From positions 28,252,374-28,316,373 of the forward strand of contig NC_061111.1 in NCBI RefSeq assembly GCF_002878395.1: a DNA stretch of 64,000 nt, in the 5' to 3' direction. Positions 21,532 to 30,848 of this stretch are shown here, in pieces. Position 1 is the first letter of the stretch. Each line of letters starts with the position of its first letter. The DNA is from Capsicum annuum. Taxonomy: Eukaryota; Streptophyta; Magnoliopsida; Solanales; Solanaceae. A model generated the notes under the pieces. It was not told where the DNA came from. It saw nothing but the letters and a program-made list of their open reading frames with translations, and did no database searches. The translations under genes were made by a program, and so were the position numbers.

Positions 21532-22439
21532 AATACCTGTAATGAACCAAATGCAAAAAATTTTGTTTAAGTATATGAAACAGTGGGACTAGCTGAAACT
21601 GAGTGTGCAATTGGGGTAAAGGACCACCCCATACTTAATTGTTAGCTAGGACACATTCATCAAAATATAGGGTACTCAACTTCCCCTTTCTAACACCATT
21701 ATCACATTGAAATATGTCATATTACTTTTAGTGACAACTATCAAATAAACCCAAGCAACCTACGACAATACATATACACTTGTGGTATCACCTAATTTGT
21801 AACCATTACCCTCTAGTCTCTACGGCAATACATTACAGCTGACCATAATCATATACCCCTCACACATAACGTAAGTCCTGGTCCTATATTTGAATTAACT
21901 AAAGGGGTCATCCTATCAATTGCCATACAACCATAACATATAGTTCTATTTAATTCTTGGCTAGGATAGGACAAAAATCTAAATCAATACCTAAACCTTT
22001 GTCATTAGTTATTCTCTCAGCATAACGCATCTTCACACCAATTTTGATCTAGTTACATAGTACGAAACTATGAACAAGACTATTTTGATAAAGCATTATG
22101 CATCAAAGGTGTATTTACCTAAAATTTGACTAAATCAACTAACTTCTCTAACATTCCCCAAAATCAATGTGCTCTAGTGGAAAAGCATGAACCAATCCCC
22201 TTGAACACATTGATATTCATCACATAATCCTCAAATTAAGTAAAATCCCATATAATAGAGTTAAAGTTTACCCCATGACTAGCGCTTCAAACAAGGTATA
22301 GGTAAAACAAAATAATGCCCAAAATTATTCAAATTCACAATACACAAAGGGAAAAATTGAAATCTGTAAGAACATAACTCAAATATTGAGAAAAGAATGA
22401 AATGTGAGAGTATTTGAGGGAATTAATAGGGGTAAATGG
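21532..22439 (-). other. Athila-A leader region of the 3' ORF
   Basis: The AT-rich noncoding minus strand lies between the internal TATA box and the 3' ORF. A PPT-like run AAGTATGGGGTGG lies at about 21624-21636. TTTGGTTCATTACAG ends about ten bases before the ATG and could be a splice acceptor. No matching donor is obvious. Confidence 0.45.
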
Positions 22440-22765
22440 ATAGGAGGCGGCGCTGAGGAGGAAAAAATAAAAAGATCTATGGTTTAAGTGTTATATATAT
22501 AGGAGTAGGTCGGGTTAGGGCGCTAAAAAAAATTTATACCCGATTTTTACTCCCACCGCTACGTGGTGGCATCGCGTTAGGCCACTGGAATTTGATAATT
22601 ATCAAATTACCCATCTCCGCATCGCAATGGAAATTGCTAGTCCTAAATGGAAATTGATAATTGTCAATCTACCCAATTCTGCATTGCGATGGAAATCACG
22701 AGTCCTTACTAGAAATTGACAATTGTCAATCCACCCAGTTCCGTGATGCGCGATTCTCACAAATC
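22440..22765 (-). promoter_or_regulatory. Athila-A internal U3-like promoter
   Basis: Reading on the minus strand, three imperfect units of about 80 bp run from 22765 to 22550. Each combines a CG-rich word (GAATCGCGCATCACGG, CCATCGCAATGCAG, CCATTGCGATGCGG, then CTAACGCGATGCC) with GACAATTGTCAATTTC or GATAATTATCAAATTCC. CTATATATATAACAC follows (TATATATATA at about 22491-22501), then a pyrimidine-rich start region. The LTR U3 of this element has the same kind of units before its TATA box, but this block lies between pol and the 3' ORF. Promoter activity is inferred. Confidence 0.55.
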
Positions 22766-23110
22766 AAATTTCCTATATATTTTTCAACTCTTTTCTTACC
22801 TGAGAAGAACCCCAAATTACAAACTTTATTTTTCAAACTTGATTACTTTCCTCAAATGTAGTAATCTTCTTATTTTCACTTTGCAAATCCCTGCAATCTC
22901 AAACAAAAATAACAAATATTGTAAGTAAAAGTGGGTTGCCTCCCACTCAGCGCCTTAGTTTGGTCGTGGCACGACTCATCTTTTGGTATTTTTCTTTTGT
23001 TTTTTATTTTACAAGCTAAAAATTAAATTACCTATTGTAATACAAGTATGGGTTACCTCCCACATAGCACCTTATTTTACATCGTGGCACGACTCAGCTC
23101 ATCATTACTC
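22766..23110 (-). other. Athila-A spacer downstream of integrase with a repeated element
   Basis: Two copies of a segment containing TCGTGGCACGACTCA lie at about 22960-22978 and 23080-23098. Each is preceded by GGGTTGCCTCCCAC or GGGTTACCTCCCAC. Similar text follows integrase in other plant Athila elements as I remember them. Its function is unknown; the word itself is a near-palindrome (GTGGCACGAC). Confidence 0.55.
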
Positions 23111-24480
23111 ATCAATAAAAGTGATAGATTCCTTGTGCTTGTCCGAATGATACACCTAATAGTGCTTTAAACGCTGTCCATTTACAAGAAACTTCTTTGT
23201 CTTCTCTTTACTCCACAACTCTACAACTCCATGAGGTGTCATACGCACCACCTCAAATGGTCCAAAACATTTCGATCGTTATTTTCCTGAAAACAACTTA
23301 AGTCGTGAATTAAACAACAAAACAAGTTGTCCAGGTTCAAATACTCTGTCTTGAATTTGCTTGTCGTGGCATCTTTTGATCTTCTCCTTGTATAGTTTTG
23401 CATTTTCATAGGCATGAAGCCTAAACTCCTCAAGCTCATTCAATTGCAATAATTGTTTCTCTCCCGCGGCACTCATCTCAAAATTCATCTTTTTCACAGC
23501 CCAATACGCTTGGTGTTCCAACTCTACAGGAAGATGTCATGCTTTCCCATACACCAAGCGATATGGAGATATCCCAATAGGTGTCTTGTAAGCTGTTCGG
23601 TATGCCCAAAGTGCATCATCCAACTTTTCAACCCAGACTTTTCTCTGCCCATTCACGGTCTTATGAAGTATTTGCTTAATCTTCCGATTGGACACCTCAA
23701 CCTGTACACTTATTTGGGGCTGATATGCGGAGGTAACCTTGTGCCTAACACCATACTTAGCAAGAAGATTTTTGAACCAAGTGTTGATAAAGTGCGTACC
23801 TCCATCCCTAATTATCGCTCTAGGTGTACCAAATCTGGAAAATATGTTCTTCTTCATAAATTTCAGCACCACTCTTGCATCATTAGTCGGACTTCCCATA
23901 GCTTGCACCCATTTAGAGACATAGTACACTGCTACAAGAATGTAAAGATTGCCTTTTGAAGGTTGGAATGGGCCCATGAAATCGATCCCCCAAACATCAA
24001 AGACTTCGACTTCTAAAATATTATTAAGGGGCATCTCATGACGCTTAGATATGTTGCCCAACCTTTGACATTGATCATAATTCTTTACGAAGCAACTGCA
24101 TCTCTAAACAAAGTAGGCCAGAAAAAACTTGATTGCAGCACTTTTCTCGTAATCCTCTCATACCCATGATGTACACCATATGGAGATGATTGGCAATCTT
24201 GTAGCACCTTCAAAAATTTAGCCTCTATGATATACCTACGAATGACTCCATCTAGACCCTGCTTGAAGAGATACGGTTCATCCTAAATGTACGCACAAGA
24301 ATCATGGAGTAATTTCTTTTTTTGTTGTGTGGTGGCATCAGGAAGGTACACCTCATAAGCTATCAAGTTCATAATATCAACATACCATGGAAACTCAACT
24401 ACAGCTAAAGACAACAACTTCTCATTAGGAAACTCTTCCTTAATACTAAGGGAGTCATCAACAATATGGTCTCGATTTTC
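23111..24480 (-). pseudogene. Athila-A integrase
   Basis: The zinc-binding part reads near 24290-24060. The core from about 24000 contains [10 protein letters not shown] (first Asp), IIRDGGTHF (second Asp) and [15 protein letters not shown] (Glu), so the D-D-E set is present. [28 protein letters not shown] ends the open stretch at 23537. The C-terminus continues to about 23110 (FEPGQLVLLFNSRLKLFSG, then VELWSKEKTKKFLVNGQRLKHY in another frame). Integrase inserts the cDNA into the genome. At least one frameshift near 23280 breaks the C-terminus. Confidence 0.88.
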
Positions 24481-24998
24481 AAGCCATGACAAGTGGTCAG
24501 CAACTTGATTTTTAGCTCCTTTTCTATCTCACACCTTAAGATCAAATTCTTATAGTAGCAAAATCCACCTAATAAATCGTCGCTTCGCATCTTTTTTGTT
24601 CATAAGATACTTAATGGAAGCATGGTCAGTATGAATGATGACCTTAGTGCCAACTAAATAAGATCTAAACTTATCAAATACGTACACTACTGCCAACATC
24701 TCTTTCTCTATAACCTTTTAGTTAACTTGAGTATCATTCAACACTTTTATAGCATAGTAGATCGAGCAAAATACCTTGTATCTTCTCTGACCTAAAACCG
24801 CTCCCACAATAATGTCATTAGCATTACAGATTAGCTCAAAAGGTAACTCCCAATGTGGCGCGATCAGAATAGGTGCTTAGTCAAATTCTTCTTAAGCTTT
24901 TCAAAAGCTTCATGGCAATTAGCCCCAAACTCGAACTTTACTTCTTTCTCTAACAATTTGTACATTGGGCTTGCAATCTTTGAGAAATCTTAAATGAA
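24481..24998 (-). pseudogene. Athila-A RNase H
   Basis: Reads [60 protein letters not shown] and continues to NQVADHLSWLENRD at about 24485. The acidic catalytic residues E (KEML), D (HTDHA) and D (VADHLS) are visible. Stops within the domain include a TAG. Confidence 0.82.
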
Positions 24999-26105
24999 TC
25001 ATCTATAGAACCCTACATGTCCCAGAAAGCTCTGCACTCTTTTGAATGTGACTGGATGAGGTAAATTTTCAATCACTTCAACCTTTGCCTTGTCCCCTTC
25101 GAGTAATTTGCATGACACTTTATGGCCTAGGACAATTCCTTCCTTAACCATAAAGTGGCACTTTTCCCAATTCAACACCAAGTTTGTTTCTTCGTATCGA
25201 GCTAGGACTCTATCAAGATTCTACAAGCACTTATCAAAAGAATTACCATACACAGAGAAATCATCCATGAATACCTTCATAAATTCTTTCACCACATCTG
25301 AGAATATCGCCATCATACATCTCTAAAATATAGTAGGTGTATTGCATAAGACAAAGGGCATACGTCTGAAAGCATATGTACCGTATGGACAAGTGAAAGT
25401 GGTCTTGTCCTAGACTTCCAGTGCTATGATTATCAAATTGTAGCTAGAGTACCCATCCAAAAAATAATAATACTATTGCCCCGCCAATCTATCCAGCATT
25501 TGATAAATGAAGGGAATTGGATAGCGATCTTTATGAGTTGCTTCATTTAACATCTGATAATTAATACAAATCCTCCACCCGATCACCATAGATATAGGAA
25601 TCAACTCATTATCATCAATGGTCACTATAGTCATTCCCCCTTTCTTTGGTACATAGTGCATCTAACTCACCCATTTGCTATTGGAAATTGGGTAGATAAT
25701 ACCACTATCTAACCACTTGATCACTTCTTTACTGACCACCTCCTTCATCACAGGGTTCAAACTTCTTTGTTGGTACACTTTAGGTCTATAATCCTCTTCC
25801 ATGTAGATATTGCGCATGCAAAATATTAGATTGATTCCTATAATATCAGACATCTTCCAACCAATTGTCTTCCTTCTCCTCTTTAGAACTGCTATAGCTT
25901 TCTTCACTTGTACATCTGATAATCCTGCACACAAAATAACAGTCAAAGTATCTTGATCACCAAGAAAAACATAATTTAAATAAGGAGAGAGAACCTTAAT
26001 CTCCAAGTTAGGTGCTTCTTCGACTGACCGCTTGGGTGATGGACCAATTGGCCTATTCCAAGGCTCGAATGACACTTTCTTCGTCTTAACCATTGCCAAA
26101 TTCAT
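24999..26105 (-). pseudogene. pol: Athila-A reverse transcriptase
   Basis: The N-terminal part from 26105 contains LNYVFLGDQDTLTVILCAGLSDVQ and EVIKWLDSGIIYPISNSKWVS, characteristic of Athila RT. GWRICINYQMLNEATHKDRYPIPFIYQMLDRLAGQ follows (25590-25473). FMDDFSVYG near 25270 keeps the catalytic Asp pair, and KVEVIENLPHPVTFKRVQSFLGHVGFYR ends the thumb at 24999. In-frame stops stand at expected Gln or Trp codons between 25480 and 25330. Confidence 0.9.
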
Positions 26106-26389
26106 AACTTGGACCTAATCCAATGCTTTCATGTCTCCATATAGATCATTACCCATCAAATATCATTTTAATAGATTATTAGACAACAGAAATTGCTAAT
26201 CCGCAGCAAGATCAATAATGATATAGAAGACAACTCCTTATATATGGCTGGCAGTTTCAACACTCCGTACACATCAAAAACTTTTAATTTATCATGAGCT
26301 CGGATTGTCATTTTTCCAGCTGCCATATCAATGAGTGACTTTCTTATTGCTAAGAAGGGCCATCCCAAAATAAATGGAACAATAGGGTC

Positions 26390-26605
26390 AACCTAAAAGT
26401 CAAGAATTAAAAAATACACCAAAAAGATTAAAGAACCCACTTGCACCAACACATCTTCAATAATACCATCTGGCCTAGTAAGGGACCTATCCGCTAACTG
26501 AAAAATAATCGTCGTCAGTTTGGGACTTCCAAGACCCATCTTCCGGTACCATGATGTTGGCATGAGATTTATGCTAGCTCCCAAGTCACAGAATCCGCAT
26601 GCACA
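26390..26605 (-). pseudogene. Athila-A protease
   Basis: CDLGASINLMPTSWYRKMGLGSPKLTT shows the DxGA active-site motif with Asp intact. It is followed by LADRSLTRPDGIIEDVLVQV, the usual Athila protease text. The stretch is short and is separated from RT by broken linker sequence (26390-26105). Confidence 0.85.
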
Positions 26606-28480
26606 AGTAGTCTGTCCAATGGTAATCTACAAAGCGAAATTACCTGGATCCTAAATCTTCGTGGGCAATTTGTTTTGAATCTTGGATGTGCACTCTTGAG
26701 TAAGTGAAACTGTAGCATATTCGATCAACTGATTTTTATTTACAACTATATCCTTCAATTATTTTGTATATTTTGGAATGCTTGCAGAATGTCCACAAGA
26801 GGGAGGTTTACTTGAATCTGCTTCAGAAGATCTAAGAACTTCTTATAACTTGCTTTCTCTTCATTCTTCCTTTCCCTTTAAGGAAAAGGCAAGGGGAGAG
26901 TCTTCTTTTCCATACGAATTTCATCACTTGCCTCTTTTTTCTTGACTTTCTTCTTTGCATTTTCTTTTGAACTATCATCAGTGACTGTAGGATTATCCTG
27001 CTCCTGAACCATCTTCGTAGTTTGTAGCCCACTTCTTGTTATAACTACACTCACCTGCTCTGTAATTCTCCTTGCAGCCTTGTATTCTGTGATCCTGCAA
27101 TTTGACCCAACTGTAACTCTAATTTCTTGTAAGCAATTATTGACTCTTTAAATCAGCTGTAAACTATGTCTATTGAGTATTTATGTATGCCACATACTGT
27201 ACTTATTGAGCCATAAACTGCTTAATTAAATTCTTCATATTGCTAGTCTGAGCGGTGGCTGGATTATTCTGAGCTGGCTGTGGATTTGGTTGCAGTGGTG
27301 CATTGTACTGATTTGCATTCTGTGCCTTATTTCCACCCCATAAGAAATTGGGATGGTTCCTCAAATTAGGATTATACGTTTTGCCAAAATTCTATTGACC
27401 CTGATGATTTTCATTCCCCACATTGTTGACTGAATCTGGATTAACAGAACTTGTGTCTGCTGTGTGCTCACCACTTTCGCAAATTTCACACCACGAATTT
27501 ACCTGTTGAACTACATTTGTTGCGGCTATTGGTTGTGTCACACCCAACTTTAGGTTGTTCAACTGAGTAGTCATATAATTTTGCATTGCTGTAATCTATG
27601 CTTGTAATGCAGTGAATTGATCTACCTCCAATACCCCTGCAACCTTCTTGGCAACACTCCTTGAGTCTGCATGCCAATCAGGATTCCCTTGTGAGATTCA
27701 ATTCAACAGTGTATACAATTTTTCATAAGTTATCTCCAAAGCTTGGCCTCCTGCTGATGAATCTAAGAGAATCTTGGTATTCGACTCAAGGCCTTCTATA
27801 AATATGTGAACCAAGACATCATTCGATTGATGATGATGAGGACAATTTCTGAGCATGCCTTTAAATCTCTCCCAGGCTTGGTAGAGATTTTCTCCATATT
27901 TTTGCCTGAAACTCAAGATCTTACTCCTCAAATGTGCAGTCTTCTGTGCTGGGAAGAATCTAATGAGGAACTTCTGAGCACAATCTTCCCATGAAGTGAT
28001 GAATTATGGTGGTTCAACATATAACCACCTCTTTTATTCCCCTATTAGAGAAAAAGGTAAAAGTGTCAATCTGACATAATCAGCATTCACCCCTTCAGGA
28101 ATGTATATTTCATGGAAGGTTTGTATGTACTTCTGCGGGTCTTCATGTGAAAGGCCATGGTATTATCCCGCTGAATTCAATAGTTTCACCATATTCTGCT
28201 TTAGTTCAAATCGACCTCCTAGCTCGGGCTTTCTAATATTGTTAGTCACATGGTTCGTAAGTGGAATTTTCACCTCATGAACAAGTCTTGTAGTTGGTTG
28301 AACAGGAATAGCTAGAATAACTGGAGCTAGAACTTTTTTGGCATTTGGATCAACAGGAGCATTGGGATCAAAAATATTAGGATCTTGTACTTCAGCCATC
28401 TGACTCTGTTGAATAGAATTTTTAGTTCTTTGCCTTTGATGAAAAATCAATTCCGATTCTGCAAAAGGCTCTACCAACTC
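26606..28480 (-). pseudogene. gag: Athila-A gag
   Basis: The start region at 28477 reads MVEPFAESELIFHQRQRTKN. The capsid part at 27931-27698 reads KYGENLYQAWERFKGMLRNCPHHHQSNDVLVHIFIEGL, typical of Athila Gag. Near 27500 a CCHC-like knuckle, CEICESGEHTADTSSVNPDS, has lost one Cys to Ser. A Lys/Arg-rich stretch at 27032-26832 lies in the gag-PR linker. Stops and frameshifts split it into at least four pieces. Gag normally builds the particle and binds genomic RNA. Confidence 0.85.
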
Positions 28481-28603
28481 TTTATCTCTAGCCAGTCTAG
28501 TATTTAGCTAAACCTGCAAAAATTCAGCTGCTAAGATCAAGTTGCTAACACTTAAACTTATTATCAAAAACCAAAAAATTAAGCAATTTACTAATTATTT
28601 TAA

Positions 28604-28621
28604 TCCCCGGTAAAGGCGCCA
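28604..28621 (-). other. Athila-A primer binding site, tRNA-Asp type
   Basis: The minus strand reads TGGCGCCTTTACCGGGGA next to the 5' LTR end. It differs at three positions from the TGGCGCCGTTGCCGGGGA complement of plant tRNA-Asp, which is usual for Athila. Confidence 0.85.
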
Positions 28622-28627
28622 AAAACT

Positions 28628-30192
28628 TGTTGCCGTCTTAAATGCACACGCAAGTACATGTGATCGTACAAGTAGTATAAGGACTTAAACAATCAGATAT
28701 TGTTCCCACGAGGACTAAGAAACTAGAAATTTAATCAGCTTTTAGTTTTAGACAACTCAGTATTAAGTGTTATAGAGAATCAAGATGATTGTAAATTTGT
28801 GAATAAAAATATAAATTATTTAAACAATAAATAACAACTGGTGACTAGACCAAAGCAAGCAACGGTTGTAATCAATAATGATGAGGATTCCAGGGTTTAG
28901 GCATTTTGAATAATCATACAATTCTCTATGCTTATCACAGTCTAATTGATTATCGGGTTGTTGATTCGCAAGGTTTATGCCACGATCTTGGTCTCCCAAC
29001 CTCAAATCTTCTATCTATTGAATATTGTAGCTACAACTCCTGCAGAGATACAACAATTCTTCTAGATTCATAAAGTTATCTTCTTGCAATTGAACCAAGC
29101 AAGGCTTTTAGATATATCCCTATCCTAGATACTAATTCAAACCCCTTATTTAATAAAAGGATAAGAACCTTGCTCCTCGTTCTATCCTACGATTCTCCTC
29201 CCAGATGCATATAGAAATATAGATTTATTCTAATGGTGTCCAACCCTCAAAATAGTAAGATCAAGAAATTAAGAACAACCCAGATGATAATACAAAAAGA
29301 AACTATAAATAAGAATATAAAAGAATAATCATGTTCTTGACCTCAACCCTAGAATAAGGATGTTTAGCCACTCATGTTTAAATTCAACATCTAAAATAAG
29401 TAATTAATCATACCCAAAATAATTATTGAAGTAAAGAAATTGAAAAGAATGTCTAAGAACCCTAAAAGAGAGAAATTCCTGCTTTTCCATCACTGCTCTC
29501 CTTGCAAAAAAGTCCCTAAATTATCCTCAATTTTTCCTTTTATAGTTGGGACAAAACATTAAAAATCTTCCCAATTTTAACAATCGCGCATCGCACCATG
29601 CCTTATAACACCATTTCCTATCAAAATCTTGTCAATAGCAGACTTCAATTACTCAATGAAAATTGTGAAATAACCCCTCACCGCGATGCGTCATTATCGC
29701 GGTAAGCCACTAGATTTAGACAATTATGAATTATCCTTCCTCCGGGATGCTCTAAACTTCCAGGTCACACAAATTGACAATTAGAACTGCACCACGATAC
29801 GGTAGTATCGCGAACCTACACTGGAAAGTGACATTTGTGACTTTCTTCCTTTCCGCGACACGCCATAATCGCGGACAATAAATGGAATTTTCCCAACACC
29901 ATTTTGTTGCTCGGCGCGATGTGGAGTCTCTGCAAATGGCAATTTCTGACTTCCAATTTTCCTTTTTGAGTTACATTTCAATGCCTTGTATTCCTTTGCT
30001 CATTCCACATTATCAATGTATTCAATTGCGTTCAGTTCTTCACAATTTTTACCTGAAAGCACTAATTATATCCATTAGACACAAAAAGAAATTAAAGCTG
30101 CCATATACTTAGGAATTTATACAAAAGTTCTCGAAACAAGTCTAAATGTGGGTACATATTGGTGCTTTAGCATATAAATATGCCCAAGATCA
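28628..30192 (-). mobile_element. Athila-A 5' LTR (1,565 bp)
   Basis: It starts on the minus strand at 30192 with TGATCTTGGGCATATTTATA and ends at 28628 in GGCAACA. U3 modules lie at 29660-29935. TATA (CTATAAAAGG) lies at 29537-29546, followed by a leader rich in A and CTC. It agrees closely with the 3' LTR but is better preserved at CG positions. Confidence 0.9.
29660..29935 (-). repeat. Athila-A U3 CG-rich dyad modules
   Basis: Perfect arms ACCGCGAT (29680-29687) and ATCGCGGT (29696-29703) flank an 8-base spacer. TCCGCGA (29852-29858) and TCGCGGA (29869-29875) form a second dyad. An imperfect third (ACGATACGGTAGTATCGCG) lies near 29794. AGCCACTAGATTT follows at 29705-29717. Read on the minus strand, the words AAATCTAGTGGCT and GCATCGCGGTGA recur next to each other in the Tekay-2 U3 at 37687-37713. 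Confidence 0.8.
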
Positions 30193-30825
30193 GGAAACCC
30201 AACTGCTATCAAATGATCCAACAACAAGCAGAGTGGTAAGGTTCATCCTATGATAAATCCATATACCATGTCATGATCTATAGGGAATTGCATAGGAGTA
30301 TGTCTAGACCACTCGATAAACCCAATCTCATACTCTAAACCTGATAAAGAGCTTTGTTGCACACCAATAAACCCAACTTTGGCCTAAGTACCACTCGATG
30401 TATTGGCTACCCCCACTAACTATGAGGTATTCATGAAAAGACTCAAAATCCTCTACATGATATTCTAAAAGACTGAGGTGTTCACAAACTCTACCGGAGC
30501 CTAAGTTGACCCTAGACCCCCTAGCCAATGCTGAAGATTGTTGATATCAATCTCTAACTCACTAGTCCGATGTTGAGTTGAAACTCTGATAACATGCCTT
30601 GAATTCCTGTGTGTTTTGATGGAAAACCTCATTCTATCCATCTAGAAAAGAGTGAAGTTAAAAGAAGGACTTAGAGGTTACATAGACGTATGGACACATG
30701 ACAAGGAATCAAGGAATAAAATCTCCTAAAAAGTCCTTGTTGTATCGAAAGATACGATACAAATGTCTCTCTACTGATCGGAAGACTCTATTTAGAAATT
30801 TGCTCTTGTAAAAAAAACACCAGTG
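30193..30825 (-). pseudogene. gag: Element M gag, proximal part and leader
   Basis: On the minus strand, a leader with TCTCACTGG..GTCTTCCGATCAG..GATTCCTTG is followed by an ATG at 30641 and a frame reading TSELEIDINNLQHWLGG. The frame then breaks. It stops at the Athila-A insertion (30192) and resumes as 16872-16540. The assignment to gypsy gag rests on position and on remembered similarity to Solanaceae gypsy leaders. Confidence 0.5.
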
Positions 30826-30828
30826 AGA

Positions 30829-30844
30829 CTATGCTCAAATATTT
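30829..30844 (-). other. Degenerate primer binding site of element M
   Basis: The minus strand reads AAATATTTGAGCATAG. It fits a mutated TATCAGAGCCTAG core of the initiator tRNA-Met site and lies about five bases from the LTR end at 30849. Weak on its own, but correctly placed. Confidence 0.35.
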
Positions 30845-30848
30845 ATTA

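Larger units (their letters stand above)
16873..30192 (-). mobile_element. Athila-A: Ty3/gypsy Athila element with both LTRs
   Basis: A complete-length element on the minus strand: 5' LTR 28628-30192, tRNA-Asp-type primer site, gag, protease, RT, RNase H, integrase, a separate 3' ORF in the env position, polypurine tract and 3' LTR 16873-18446. LTR termini are TG/CA (TGATCTTGGGC..GGCAACA). Flanking pentamers are GAAGA (16868-16872) and GGAAA (30193-30197), which do not match. It splits the gag of element M. Integrase catalytic residues and the RT FMDD box are still readable, but stops interrupt pol. Confidence 0.92.

Noticed and set aside
30577..30592. Primer-site-like ATGTTATCAGAGTTTC (minus) inside the element M gag region
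   Set aside because: It lies more than 200 bp from the LTR end and inside the gag frame; the site at 30829-30844 is in the right place.
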